DNA from: Scortum barcoo
Lineage: Eukaryota; Chordata; Actinopteri; Centrarchiformes; Terapontidae
NCBI GenBank assembly: GCA_023238725.1
Contig: CM041548.1
Location: 18,993,752 to 19,057,751 of the forward strand
Length of the DNA stretch: 64,000 nt
Direction: 5' to 3'
Shown: positions 1 to 11,489 of the stretch, piece by piece
Numbering within the stretch: position 1 is the first letter of the stretch
Layout of the letters: every line of letters begins with the position of its first letter
Program-made: the position numbers and the translations under genes
The notes under the pieces: generated by a model
Told to the model about the DNA's origin: nothing
Seen by the model: the letters and a program-made list of their open reading frames with translations, nothing else
Database searches by the model: none

Positions 1-3000
1 TGTCTTCTGTTGTTGGATCAGTGTATCCTTGCACATCTGCAGTGGGTTCAGATATTCTGTCAAGTGTCTCCTTGTTGATGTATCCCCGCTGCATGGCAAC
101 ATCTGTGGGAAGGTGGAAGTAGTATTCAGGATCCATTAATCCACCTGTCGCATTCTGTGCCTCCAAAAGCCTCAAGGCATAATCCTCAGGGACAAGGTCT
201 TTTTTCATTGCCTGGAAGAGAGAAATCACTTTCCCGCTGTATGGATCCTTGTAACCCGTAACTGCTCTCTCAGCAGAGAGAAGTTTGTCGTGAAGTTCAG
301 GGCCCACGAGTCCCTTGCGCACAGCTTCATCAACTGTTAGAAGTTCATCTTTCACTGGATCGATCATGAATCCAGTTGCTGCTTGGGCCTCGAGGAGATT
401 CAAAGCAACTTCAGGCTTAATCTGTCCACTCTTCATTGCCTGGTAAATGCTGATCCTTGGAGGACTGTCTGATATGATTCCAGCAATGCAGCCAGTGCCA
501 AAGAGGTACTGTTTTACTGATGGCATTTCCATTACCTCTCGAATAGTCATCTTTTCTTGTTTCAAGAGGTTGTAAGTGTGCAAGTCAATAATTCGAGCAC
601 TGTACAGCTCCTCAATAGTAACTCTTCTTCTGATTACATCACATGCCATGCTCTGCTCCATCTTCAGAGTCTCCCTTTGTTCAATGATTTCAATGATGAT
701 GATCAGCATTCTTTCCTTTGTGATTTGACCCAAGCGATACTGCTCCATGAGGTGGCGTCTCTCCTCTTCTGGAAGCATATTTGAGTTCATGATCTCCCAA
801 ATGGTCATAGACTTCCCTGCGAAACTCTTATGAGGGATCTCAATCTGAGTGTTAGCCAGATCTGTTTGGGCTTGCTCTTGTGTGTACTGATATGATTTCT
901 CAACAGGAGCAGGAGCTTCAACCTTTGACAGAGGCAGGTAGCACAGACCAGAGTTGGGATCCCTTACACATTTCTCCACCAACTGCTTGTAAGTGACACT
1001 TTCATTCGTGGTGGGATCGGTGAAGCCTTTAACGTCACCTGAGGGTTCGTTGAAGGACTTGGACATTTGTTTACTGAAATAGCCACGCTGAATGGCCACA
1101 TCATTGGGAACACGATGGCTGCTGACTGGATCAATGATCCCTCCTGTGGTAAATTGAGCCTCCAGGAGAGGAATAGCATGCTCCCTCAGAACAAGCTCTT
1201 TCTTCATGGCTTGGAACAGAGAAATCTTATTGCCTGTATATGGATCTTTGTATCCTGTCACTGCTTTTTCAGCTGAGAGAAGTTTCTCGTGAAGCTCTGG
1301 GCCAACAACTCCCTCCTTCACAGCATCATCCACAGAGTATTTTAGATTTTTGACGGGATCAGTTATGAAACCTGTTCCAGCTTGGGCCTCTAGTAGTGCA
1401 AGTCCAGTTTTTTGTTGCAAAACATTCTTTTTCATTGCTTGATATATGCTTAACTTCTCATTTGAATCTGCCATAGTGATGCCATCAATGCGGTCTGTTC
1501 CCTGCAAGTACCTCCGGACTTTATCAGTTTCACTGACATCTTTAGGGGTCTTTTTACCCTGTTGGAGTTGGTCAAATGTAGCCTTATCAATGATGTTGGA
1601 ATCAAGCAAAGAGCGGGCAGTGACTGGTGCTCTAAGGCCTTCAAAACCGGCCTCTTCTTTTGTTTTGTCCTCTTTTTCTTCAACCATTGTTGTCACGATC
1701 GTTATCAACCTTTCTATTGTCACCTGCCCCATTCTGTACTGGCGAATCAGCTGTATTCTTTGTTCCTCAGTGATGAATTCGGAGTGTATAATCTCCCAAA
1801 TTGTAACTTTTCTTCCTTTGAAAGGACCATAATCCAGCTCCATAGTTGTCTGGTTCAAAGCCTCTTTTGTCTTAGCCTCTGTAATTTGTTTGTCTTCTTT
1901 TGGCTTTGCAGCCTTCTTTGAAAGAGAAAGCAATGGGAGTCCAGTTTCTTTGTCTGTGACACATTTATTCATGAGCTGAGCGTAGGTTGTATCCTCTTGT
2001 GAGTTAGGATCGTAAAAGACCTTTGTTTCATCAGTGTTTTTGTTCAAGGTCTTGCTGATTTCCTCATCAAAATATCCACGCTTGCAGGCAACTTCGTGTG
2101 GGATGCGATAGCTTTTAACAGGGTCAATAATTCCACCTGTTGAGAGTTGTGCCTCAAGCAGACGAATGCCATGGTCTTTCTTTATAAGGCCTTTGTTCAT
2201 GGCTTCAAACAGAGACACCTTCTTTCCTGTATATGGATCTTTGTAGCCGCTGACAGCTCTCTCTGCTGACAGAAGTCGTTCATGGAGTTCTGGGCCCACA
2301 AGACCCGACTTAACAGCTTCATCGACAGGGACCCTCTCATTTTTGACAGGATCGATCATAAATCCAGTCGCTGCTTGAGCTTCAAGAAGGTTTATCACAG
2401 TTTCAGGTGACAGAAGTTCTTTCTTCATAGCTTGATAGAAAGGCATTTTCTCCTTGGTTGGTTCATTTAACAGCCCAGCGATGCTTGGTGTGCCTTGCAG
2501 TGCCTTCTTAACAGGCTCCATCTCAGAGATCTCTGCAACTGTAATCTTTCCATTACTCAACTTATTGAACAAGTCTTTGTTTATAACCTTAGACTCTAAC
2601 AGTTCATTGGCAGAAACTGTAGCCCTCAAACCATTAAACACATTTTCATTATTCTTATCCTTGTCTTCCACAACAGTGATGACAATTTTAATGATCTTCT
2701 CAACTGTGATTTTGCCTGTCTTGTACTGGCGAATCAGTTCTCTTCTTTGTTCTTCAGTGAAATACTCTGAATTAATGACTTGCCAAATAGTGACAGTTTT
2801 GCCTTTGAACCTTCCAAAAGGCACATCAACGGTTGATTTACTAAACGCTTCTTTAGTCTCCAGATCTGTATATGTTCTCTCACTCTGAGCAGCTTGCTCT
2901 GTTACTGGTAATATCAGCAGTCCTGTCTCTGCATCCTTGGTGCATTTCTCCAGTAACTGTTTGTAAGTGAGTTGCTCCTGAGTGCTGGGGTCGATGAATA

Positions 3001-4165
3001 ATTTGCAGTCATCACTGGGATCAGTTAGTTTCTTGTTCATGTCTGCATCAAACTGACCCTGCTTGTAGGCAGTCTGAAGTGGTGCTCTGTGACTATTGAT
3101 AGGATCAATGATGCCACCAGTTGCAAGCTGTACATCAAAAAATTTGGTTGCCTGCTCCTTTTCAATAAGTCCCTTCTTCATGGCTTCAAAGAGAGAGATT
3201 TTGGCTCCAGTGTAGGGATCTTTGAAGCCAGTGGCTGCTCGCTCTGCAGAGAGCATCCTGTCATGGAGCTCTGGGCCAATTAACCCATCTTTAACAGCCT
3301 CATCCACAGAAAGGAGTTTATTTTTCACTGGATCTACGATGTAACCAGAAGCTGCTTGAGCCTCTAGAAGCATTGTGGCAGTGTTAGGAGTGATCTTTTT
3401 CTCTGTCATAGCCTGATAGACACTCATTTTCTCTTTGGATGGAGTCAAGACACCTCCGACACAATTCTGACCCGTAAGACATGATTTAACTTTATCAGTC
3501 TTCCCAAGTTCCTGCACAGAGACTTTGCCTTTTTTCAATTTGTCAAATTCCTTTTTGCTCAGGACACCAATGTCATGAAGCCTTTCAGCAGGAACTTTCT
3601 CTCTAATTCCATCAAATGCAAAAGGTGATTCTTCATTTTTCTTCGCTGCATCCACTTCAACAGAGCCATTGAAAACTTTCTTTGTTGTTCCTACCATTGT
3701 CATGGCAACTAACTGCTCCTCAGGAACCTCATCAGTCTGGACTTCAATCTCCTTCATTTTAGATGGACTCTGTTTGGAGGCAACCTCAAGACTCTGAAGT
3801 TTCTCTCTGAGCTTTTTGTTTTCTTCTCCCAGGAGTTTCTCTTGTTCAAGCCTTTTCTTTTCAAGCACTTCCATTTCTTTCTGCTTGTTAATCATCTCTG
3901 CTTCAGCCCCCTTTTGTTTCTTTACAGCTTCATCCATAATGGCCTGAAGTTTCTTCTTCTCCTCCTCCATTAGCTTCCGCTGACGTTCTTGTTCATCTTT
4001 GAGAGCTTTGGCCTTGTTCACTTCATCCTCAAACTGTTTCTGAAGCTTCTTTTTCTCATCTTCAACAGCCTTTTCTCTTTTCAACAGCAGCTCCTTCTCT
4101 GTGAGGAAGGTCTGCTGAAGAAGGGCCTTCTGTTGCTCAATTTCTTCTTGTTGTGCATTTGCCAT
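1..4165 (-). CDS. plec: Plectin exon 32 (partial): coil end and plectin repeats 1-4
   Basis: The exon begins after an AAAATAG acceptor at codon ATG (an internal Met), phase 0, and stays open for 1388 codons to the window edge. Codons 1 to about 120 continue the rod as a Lys/Glu/Gln-rich coil. After a short linker come four plectin-repeat modules starting near codons 182, 508, 840 and 1172, a period of about 330. Each carries LLEAQAATG-like, GPELHDKLLSAERA-like and TGYKDPYTG-like signatures, and the linkers carry a VTIW...EEQR block. These modules bind intermediate-filament proteins. Mammalian plectin has six modules, so about two plus the Gly/Ser/Arg tail should lie to the left. No frameshift or stop was seen. 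Confidence 0.96.
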   Translation of the reverse strand, partial: MANAQQEEIEQQKALLQQTFLTEKELLLKREKAVEDEKKKLQKQFEDEVNKAKALKDEQERQRKLMEEEKKKLQAIMDEAVKKQKGAEAEMINKQKEMEVLEKKRLEQEKLLGEENKKLREKLQSLEVASKQSPSKMKEIEVQTDEVPEEQLVAMTMVGTTKKVFNGSVEVDAAKKNEESPFAFDGIREKVPAERLHDIGVLSKKEFDKLKKGKVSVQELGKTDKVKSCLTGQNCVGGVLTPSKEKMSVYQAMTEKKITPNTATMLLEAQAASGYIVDPVKNKLLSVDEAVKDGLIGPELHDRMLSAERAATGFKDPYTGAKISLFEAMKKGLIEKEQATKFFDVQLATGGIIDPINSHRAPLQTAYKQGQFDADMNKKLTDPSDDCKLFIDPSTQEQLTYKQLLEKCTKDAETGLLILPVTEQAAQSERTYTDLETKEAFSKSTVDVPFGRFKGKTVTIWQVINSEYFTEEQRRELIRQYKTGKITVEKIIKIVITVVEDKDKNNENVFNGLRATVSANELLESKVINKDLFNKLSNGKITVAEISEMEPVKKALQGTPSIAGLLNEPTKEKMPFYQAMKKELLSPETVINLLEAQAATGFMIDPVKNERVPVDEAVKSGLVGPELHERLLSAERAVSGYKDPYTGKKVSLFEAMNKGLIKKDHGIRLLEAQLSTGGIIDPVKSYRIPHEVACKRGYFDEEISKTLNKNTDETKVFYDPNSQEDTTYAQLMNKCVTDKETGLPLLSLSKKAAKPKEDKQITEAKTKEALNQTTMELDYGPFKGRKVTIWEIIHSEFITEEQRIQLIRQYRMGQVTIERLITIVTTMVEEKEDKTKEEAGFEGLRAPVTARSLLDSNIIDKATFDQLQQGKKTPKDVSETDKVRRYLQGTDRIDGITMADSNEKLSIYQAMKKNVLQQKTGLALLEAQAGTGFITDPVKNLKYSVDDAVKEGVVGPELHEKLLSAEKAVTGYKDPYTGNKISLFQAMKKELVLREHAIPLLEAQFTTGGIIDPVSSHRVPNDVAIQRGYFSKQMSKSFNEPSGDVKGFTDPTTNESVTYKQLVEKCVRDPNSGLCYLPLSKVEAPAPVEKSYQYTQEQAQTDLANTQIEIPHKSFAGKSMTIWEIMNSNMLPEEERRHLMEQYRLGQITKERMLIIIIEIIEQRETLKMEQSMACDVIRRRVTIEELYSARIIDLHTYNLLKQEKMTIREVMEMPSVKQYLFGTGCIAGIISDSPPRISIYQAMKSGQIKPEVALNLLEAQAATGFMIDPVKDELLTVDEAVRKGLVGPELHDKLLSAERAVTGYKDPYSGKVISLFQAMKKDLVPEDYALRLLEAQNATGGLMDPEYYFHLPTDVAMQRGYINKETLDRISEPTADVQGYTDPTTED

Positions 4166-4538
4166 CTATTTTGGAAAAGAAAAAAACAAATCTGTGAAAT
4201 ATCAACAAAATATCACTCAATCATTGCATGTAAATATTTAAAGTAATAAAATAATTATGAAAATAAGCTTTCTTTTCTTGTGAGTTAGATGAGAAGTTTG
4301 GACCAACTGTCTGTATGCTATATGAAACTATAGCCAGCAATCAGTTAGCTTAGCATAAAGACTGAAAACGGGTGAAACAGTTAGGCTTACTCTGTCCAAA
4401 TGACTAGCAATCTTCTAGCAATTTACATGAAATATTACATGTGCTTCTACAAATACTTAGGTTAGTGTGTTTCACAGGATTATGTTAATTACAGGGGTTG
4501 TGTAAATTGACTGACAATGTTAATTTATGTCAAAATAC
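4166..4538 (-). repeat. Intron 31 with a percomorph-type interspersed repeat
   Basis: This 373-base intron separates the rod exon from the plectin-repeat exon. Roughly 4285-4510 resembles a repeat I recognise from many percomorph fish genomes. The core at about 4344-4400 contains CAGTTAGCTTAGCATAAAGA followed by a GAAAC...CTCTGTCCAAA block. The copy is diverged. The class of the element is not clear to me. Confidence 0.6.
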
Positions 4539-7500
4539 CTCTTTAGATTTTTTCTGAAGCTCCTCCGCCTGTTTTTTCAGGTTCTCCTTTTCTTTTTCAA
4601 GATCAGTGATGGATTTCTTTAAGTCATCAGCCTCTCTGGTGCTCTGTAGCCTCTGTGTCTCCAACCTTTGCACAACAATTTCTGTAGTTTGTTTTTCTGT
4701 CTCCTGAAGAAGTGCTTTTGCTTCATCGGCTTGTTTCTTAAATTTATTAGCCTCCTTTTCAGCTTTTGCCTGAGCGTCACTGAGCTCTTTCACCCTCAGT
4801 TTCAGTTTCTCTGCCTCAGCTGAAACTTCAAGCTGCCTCTTTCGCTCAGCCTCTAATGATTTCTGGAAGTCCTCGGTCTCCTTATCAAGGCGCTGCTGGA
4901 TCTGTTGCTTGTCTTCCAGTAGTTTTTTAGCCTTTTCCTGTGCCTGGTTCTTCTGCTTCTGGAGCTCCTCTGCCTCAGCTTTCAGTTTTGTAGCCTCTTG
5001 GATGGCCTGCATCTTTTCCTTTAGCATTTTCTCTGCAAGTGCCCTCTGTTCAGCCAAGTCGGATTCCGCAATCTGTCTCTGTCTAGCTGCTTCCTCAGCT
5101 TCCACACTTAGTCTGGCAGCATCCTCCGCCAGGCTCTTCATTTTCTCTGCTTCCTCGGCAAGTAATTTCTGTGTACTATCTTTGTCTTTCTGCATGAGGC
5201 GCTGGTTTTCTTTCTCAATCTTAACCTTAAGTTTCAGGAGCTCATCCATCTGGATCTTAACCTTGGACAGTTCATCCTCTACCTGCGCCTTCTGCTTGAC
5301 GGCGTCATTTACTTCACCTTTCACTCGCTGAAGCTCCTCATCCAACACAGCTTTCTGCTTGTCAGTCTCATCCAGTTGCAGTTTAACCATCGAAAGTTCC
5401 TTTTCAACTTGAGACTTCTGATTTAGTGCTTGTTCTGCATCTTTTTTGTGCTTGGCCATCTCTGCATCAGCCTGCTTCTTCTGCTTCAGAGCCGCAGCTT
5501 CAGCTGCGGCTCGCTTGGCGGCCTCCTCCTCTGCTTCCTTCTTCAGCCTCTCTGCATCTTTTTGAGCTTTGGCCTGTTTTGCAGCTTCATCCTCTGCAGC
5601 TTTTTTCTGTTTTTCAGCCTCCTCCGCTTTTTGACGGAACAGGGCAGCCTCTTTCTCTGCTTTCTCTTTGGCTTTCTCAGCTGCTTGCGCAAGTTTCTTA
5701 GCATTTTCAAACTCTTCTTTCAGCTTTTCCTGAGCGAGAATGTCTTCTTTATTCTTGCTGAGGACATCTTGAGCTTTCTGCTCCGCGGCGCTGCATTTCT
5801 GTGCTGCCTCTTTGGCCAGAATGACCTGCTTCTCTGCCTCTTTCGCTGCCTGGTCTTTCTGTTTATTTGCTTCAGCTGCTTTCTTTTTGAGGCGTTCGAC
5901 TTCCTCCTGAGCAGCTTTGCATTGCCGAGCTGCCTCTTCTTCTGCTGCAGTAATTCTCTTCACCTTCTCCTCAGATTCTTTCCTTTTCTCCTCTTCCTCC
6001 GCAGCAAGCTTTTTCAGTTTCTCAGCCTCTTGCTCAGCTTTGAGTTTGCTCTTCTGTGTCTCCTCTGCAACCCCCTTCAGTTTCTTTAATTCCAGCTCCA
6101 AATCCTTCTTGTCTTTTGATGCTTTCTCAAAGTTGACCTTAATGATGTAAATTTCTTCTTCAACCACCTTCTTTTGCCTGATAGTTTCTTCCACAATTGT
6201 TTTTTGTCTCTCTAACTCAGAATCAGATGCGCTCTTCAGGTGTGTGATCTTCTCTTCTATATCGTGTTTATGCTGAGCAGCTTGATCCTCCAGCAGCTTC
6301 CTCTGATAAGCTTCTTCCTCAGCTTTTCTTTTCAGTCTTTCATTTTCTGCTTCTTTGGCTTTCAGAGCGATCTCCGCTTCAGTCTTGAGACGAGTTGCCT
6401 CGTTGATAGCGGCCAGTTTTTCTTTCAGTATTTTTTCAGCTTCAGCCCTCTGCCGAGCTGCCTCGTCCTCTGCTATCTGCCTCTGCTTCTTCGCCTCTTC
6501 AGCAACTGATCTCAGTCTAGTTGCTTCCTCAGCAAGTTGTTTCATTTTCAGTGCTTCAGACTCGAGAAGCTGTTTGCTCTTTTCTGTAGTAGACAGCGTC
6601 TGCTTCTCAGCTTCAATCTTCATCTGCTGAAGAGCGTCCACTTCACTTCTGACTTTAGCCAGCTCATCTTCCAGGTCCTTCCTCTGTTTTTCAGCAGCAT
6701 TCACCTCATTTTTAAGACGCTGGAGCTCATTATCCAACAGTCCCCTCTGTTGTTCGGCATGTTCGAAGTCAGCCTTCAGTCGTATGCATTCCTGTTCTGC
6801 AGACAGCTTTTGTTGGGCTATTTGTTCTGCAAATTTCCTCTGTTTTTCCAGCTCTTTCTCTGCATTCTCCTTCTGTTTAAGGGCAGCATCTTCAGCTTTG
6901 GCCCTTTTCTTGGCATCACGCTCTGCCTCAACTTTCTGCCTCTCTGCTTCCTCTTGAGCCTGGCTCTTCTTTTGAGCTTCCTCTTCGGCTTGTAGCCTCA
7001 AGCGGAGAGCCTCATTGGCTTTCTGTCTCCATGTTTCAAGCTCTTTCTCTGCTTGCTCCCTGGCTTTGTTAGCTTCCTCTTGTTGTTTCCTGAGTTTTTC
7101 GGCTTCCTCCTGCAGCTGAAGGACGGTGCCCTGCTCTTTCTTGAGGGACTCCTCAAGTTTTGTTGCCTTTTCGTTGAATGACATGGATGTGGTTTGCAAC
7201 TGTGTGGCAGCAGTCTTTTGTGCCACCTCCTCTACCACCTTGATCTGCCTCAGTTTCTCCTCCTCAGCCTGTTTCATGCGCCTCTCCGCCTCCTCAGCTT
7301 GCATTTTAAATTTCTGCAGGTCATCCAGGGCTTTCTGCTTCTGCTTGGCAGCTTCTTTTTCAGCCTCAGATTTGCGTTTCAACTCATCTTCTGCATTTTT
7401 CTTTTTCTGAGTCTCTTCAGTCACCTGCTTGCGAAGCCTTTCTGCCTCCTCCTGAGCAGCTTTCCTAAGCTTCTCGGCCTCAGCAGCCTTGTCTCTGAGC

Positions 7501-7886
7501 ATCTGTAGCTCACCCTCAGCTGTGCTCTTCTGTTTTATTGTCGTCTCTAACTGGAGTCTAATTATGTGGATTTCCTCCTCAATTTTGGTACGACTGATTA
7601 GCGCCTCCTCCAGCTGCTGACTCTTGGACTTGATCTCCTGCTCAGACAGACTCTTCAGATGCTGCAGCTCCTGCTGTATGTTTTGCTTCTGTTTCTCAGC
7701 ATCTACTGCAACATCTTGCCTCTTGCTGGCTTCCTCTTTCATCTTCAGCTTCAGCCCCTGGGCTTCTTGTTCTGCTTTGGCCACAGATTTTGCATGAGCC
7801 TCAGCCAACTGTTTTTGTTTATCCAACTCCGCTTGTATCTCTGCCAACCTTTTCCTTTCCTCTTCTTTTAGTTTTTCAGAAGCTTT
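4539..7886 (-). CDS. plec: Plectin exon 31: coiled-coil rod
   Basis: One 3348-base exon (1116 codons, phase 0 at both ends) encodes the whole rod, a parallel coiled coil that dimerises plectin. It starts KASEKLKEEE after an AATACAG acceptor and ends KKSKE before GTATTTTG. The composition is Ala/Glu/Lys/Gln/Arg with almost no Pro or Gly, as in a long heptad coil. A segment at about codons 489-570 is strikingly like the mammalian rod. The sequence also contains a long internal super-repeat of about 465-473 residues (see findings). Both ends are phase 0, so skipping the exon keeps the frame, as in the rodless variant known in mammals. Many open frames on the opposite strand here are shadows of the biased composition. 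Confidence 0.98.
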
Positions 7887-9933
7887 CTGTATTAGTAGAA
7901 GCAAAGAGGGAGTAAAGGGAATTGAGAAATATTAAAGGTGTTAGACTATAAAATAAAACATCAAAATTAAAGTAGTTATAAAACATGTAGGTACATGGAA
8001 ATGTAAATACATGAGAATATGTTACAGCTAATTATCTACAACAAATAGACAGCTCTTAACTACAAGGAAAAACCTGTATTGGGAAATGCTTGTCATGTTC
8101 ATTTAATGTATGGCACACAGAATGACACTTTACTTCACAACACAGCACGACACTACACTATGCCTTCATGCAGTAGAGGTATTTTAATCGATCTGTGTTT
8201 TATATAATCGGTGTAAAATGTGACCAGGTCTTATTGCACAACCAGTGTTATATTATGGGCTTGTAATAGAAAATTCCATTATGTAATAGTAGGAATAGTA
8301 AACTTAATATAAATATTGTCAACTAAACTTCCCTCAAAGATTTAATATTTGAGTTTCTAAATGTACATTGCTGCATAGCTCAGTCACCATTTATTTATGG
8401 TTGTCTCTCCTTGCTCTCAAAATAAAGCAGGTTTTTGTAGCATGTGTAAAGTGACTGATAAGAAATAGGCAGGGAATAAATAATTAGCAGCATGCAAAAA
8501 GCATTAAGCGCAGTGGGTGTCAAGAATTTACATTTACGGCCCAAAAATGTAAATAAAAAGTGAAGAATAGCAGTGATGCAGCAAACACGGCATGATTTCA
8601 TGTAACAAAGAACATTACATTAGCCATGATTTAAAAAAAGGGATGAGACAAAAATCAAAGATACACTATATCACTATATCTGACAACAGCTAACATCAAG
8701 AGATGGGTTCTACTCTTTAGTGAAAATGGGTGATGCGTTGTGTAACCGTACAGGTGATTGACACCGGAAAGGAAGGTCCAATACTTTAGATACCTGTCAC
8801 ATTGATCTCTAATTAAGCTCTAGTTTAAAGCTATTTAAAGTTATTTCTGGTATATCAGCACCAGCCTCCTATATTTATTTGTAAATCAGTGGAGGAAAAA
8901 AACAAGTAAACAACTATTCTGACTAGTGATTTTTTTTTTAACTATTTTTTGACATTTCACAGATAAATTGATAATGGAAATAATTATTAGTAACAACTCT
9001 AATCAGTAATATAAAAAATCCCAACAAGTCCTTAAATAAAGTGCTTTTATGTATGTTATAATATTGTGACACTAGACACATCTGATTGCTTGTACATGTC
9101 AGTAAGTTGGCATTTAAACAAGCAAAACATAACATGATTACAGCAAGCTGATGCCAATCGCTCAGTCAGAGACATGAGACTTCTTAATGAACCGAGAGGA
9201 GTTTTATAAAAAGGTCTCTAAAAGTCCTGAACCTTCCCTTCAGTACAGACAAGGGTCTGATATAGACAGGAGTGACATGAACTGAATGGGTCTTTGTTAA
9301 ATACCTGGTGCTTTGGGGTTAATTCATCTCTTAAGCGCGTGATTTATATTCATCATGACAAAGCACTGGCGAGCAGGTCAAAAGGATCAAACACAATAGA
9401 AAGTTAGAAAAGAAGAAACGGGAGAAAGTAAAGGTAAAGTAGATAGAAAAATAATATATCTGAGAAGGCAGGGAGCCAAACTGAAGCCTTCAAATCACAG
9501 GTGTGGGTGATTTCAAGTGGAAATAAAGAAGCAAATATTAAATAAAAAATAGTCAGAAAAGCAGTTGAGCAGTTGGAAAATGTGACTGAATTCAGGATTT
9601 GATGCCCGCAGCCAAACCAGAGTCTTATGTACAGACTATGTGACATGATTTGACTAAATAACACAGTGTAATGAGAGACATATACTGTAGTGGGGATGCG
9701 ATGTGCTGAGATGAAACAGTTTGCTTCACCACTGTTCGTCGTCCTACCACTCTCAACAGATTTGGACTTAAACAGAACGTTTTTTTGTGTTTTTTTTTTT
9801 TTTTTTGTGCCAACATTTTGGAAGTACTTGATGACAAATGATTTCCCATACATCGATAAGTTGACAGGTAGGGGTGGTTTTGTTTGTGTTAGTAGGGTTT
9901 TTTTGCGGCTGCACATCTTCAGAGTGTACTTAC
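7887..9933 (-). other. Intron 30
   Basis: About 2 kb of AT-rich intron between the plakin domain and the rod. It holds poly-A/T runs (for example about 9780-9806) and no splice-flanked open frame. The 170-codon minus-strand frame at 9404-9916 is low-complexity and matches nothing I know. Confidence 0.8.
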
Positions 9934-10032
9934 CTCCTCATCCTCCAGGCGGCGCTGTGTTTCTGTGATGAACTTAATGTACTGGCTGGTGAGCGTCATC
10001 AGCTCACTATAGCGGGTCCTCAGAGTAACATA
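9934..10032 (-). CDS. plec: Plectin exon 30
   Basis: The exon has 33 codons, phase 0 at both ends, starting YVTLRTRYSELMTLTSQYIK and ending LEDEE before GTAAGTAC. It joins the last spectrin repeat to the rod and is among the best conserved short plakin exons. Its end joins in frame either to exon 31 or directly to exon 32. Confidence 0.97.
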
Positions 10033-10234
10033 CTGTAATACATGAAGAGTCGTTTACCAAACTTTAAAAACATACATTTTCTATTGATTTCTCATATACT
10101 TTATTATATGTTTAGTTCCCAGGATTGTGTTTTATAAAAGTTAAAGGCATTTTTAGACAGGTCGTAGGCAGTTATACTGAACCATAACACCCAAACAGGT
10201 CACCCAAGTGTGTCTTTATTCTTATTAAACCCAC

Positions 10235-10339
10235 CTCTTGAATGATATTATCAGATGTACACTCCATTTTGGGTTTCTTTAAAGGAGATGCAATGGGATC
10301 CTGAAGGGCTTTGTATGTCAAAATCTGGAGCTCGTAATC
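10235..10339 (-). CDS. plec: Plectin exon 29
   Basis: The exon has 35 codons, phase 0 at both ends, starting DYELQILTYKALQ. It includes a basic SPLKKPK stretch, also present in mammalian plectin, and ends IIQE. It belongs to the C-terminal end of the plakin domain. Confidence 0.97.
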
Positions 10340-10426
10340 CTAAATAAAAAGCAGAAAGCAATCCTCACTCAAGCCAGACAGAATAAAATTCCTTTTGTCA
10401 TAAAGCCAAAAAATATTACTACACAC

Positions 10427-10510
10427 CTTGACTGAATCGATGTAAGCCTTTGCATTTTTCTCGCAGTTTTCAATCTTGTCTTTGTTTTTCTCAATCTCTT
10501 CCAGGAGTTT
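10427..10510 (-). CDS. plec: Plectin exon 28
   Basis: The exon has 28 codons, phase 0 at both ends, starting KLLEEIEKNKDKIENCEKNA. It is a helix of a late spectrin repeat and continues in frame into DYELQ of exon 29. Confidence 0.96.
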
Positions 10511-10790
10511 CTGTAAAAACAAAAGTAAAACAGACAATATTTCACTGTTCAAAATGTTTTCTTTTTACATTTTCATAGTGTATTTAGATGTTTTCCCACA
10601 AAAAGATTAAGCCACATCTACTGTGGACTTTACGATTACAATAAAAACTTTTATTCAAATTCTTACAGCCAGGGAGCAACTAAAATCAGTAAAAATGCTG
10701 TTTCCTTGAGAATTCAGCACACTCAAAGTGACCACCAGAGGGCATCATGACTTTTCTTCCATTTACCCCACACAGCTTCTTCTACAATAC

Positions 10791-11144
10791 CTTCTCCTCT
10801 GCCAGTTGCTCCTTGAGAGCCTTGCTGTCGATGGGCACGGCTTGAATTTTCTCCTGCTTCTGCCGGGCTTCTGTGAGCCAGCGGATGAGCCACTCGTAGT
10901 TTCCGTGGTAGGAGCTCATGTTGCGCCCGAGGAGGTCGAGCTCCCGCTGCCTTAGGTCGATCTGGGCGAAGACGGCCTGCCAGCGCTCCAGGAGGCCGTT
11001 GACCAGCTGGCGGTAGTGCTCCAGGTCGGCGTCGCGCTCGCAGTGGATCCTCGTCATCTTGTCGTTGATAGCTGTCGCCCTCCTCAGCTCGTCCTGCAGG
11101 CGGTCAAATACTGCCTGGTCGGCGTCTGCTTCAGCACGCATCGC
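10791..11144 (-). CDS. plec: Plectin exon 27: spectrin repeat
   Basis: The exon has 118 codons, phase 0 at both ends, starting AMRAEADADQAVFDRLQDEL and ending LAEEK. It encodes roughly one full spectrin repeat of the plakin domain, with the conserved LLERWQAV helix. It is markedly more GC-rich than the flanking introns. Confidence 0.97.
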
Positions 11145-11263
11145 CTTAATATGCAAGCAGCAGGCACAGGTTAAAGGTCAAACATACCAAATATAAAACA
11201 AAATATATGCATCAAGTGTAGATAAAAATGAACTGTTCACATCTTTCCAAAAAGAGGAAATAC

Positions 11264-11402
11264 CTTCAGCTGACTACGTTGGTCCTCCACCTCCTTCTCA
11301 TCAGACGGCACTTTGCTAACATCACGCAGGCGAGTCTCGTAACTCTTCAGCGTGTCTTCTGCGTCTTTAGTGTTTCTGATGACAACATCGATGGTCTTCA
11401 GC
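11264..11402 (-). CDS. plec: Plectin exon 26
   Basis: The exon is 139 bases. It begins with the last base of a split Lys codon and reads LKTIDVVIRNTKDAEDTLKS, ending phase 0 at SQLK. It is part of a spectrin repeat of the plakin domain. Confidence 0.96.
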
Positions 11403-11489
11403 CTGAAATCAACAGATTTACACTTAATACATGACACAGTAACAGCTAGAAAAAATGAGGAGGCGTTCGGGGGTGTCACAAAGCCTCAC

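Noticed and set aside
557..4246. Plus-strand and off-frame open frames over exon 32
   Set aside because: The minus-strand plectin frame is continuous through the whole region. These are shadows.
4909..7871. Many plus-strand open frames over the rod exon, up to 219 codons
   Set aside because: They are antisense shadows of a long exon with strong Glu/Lys/Ala codon bias and read as Leu/Phe/Ser-rich low complexity with no family match.
9404..9916. 170-codon minus-strand frame in intron 30
   Set aside because: It contains a poly-Lys run read from a T tract and no recognisable domain, and it is not phase-compatible with neighbouring exons.
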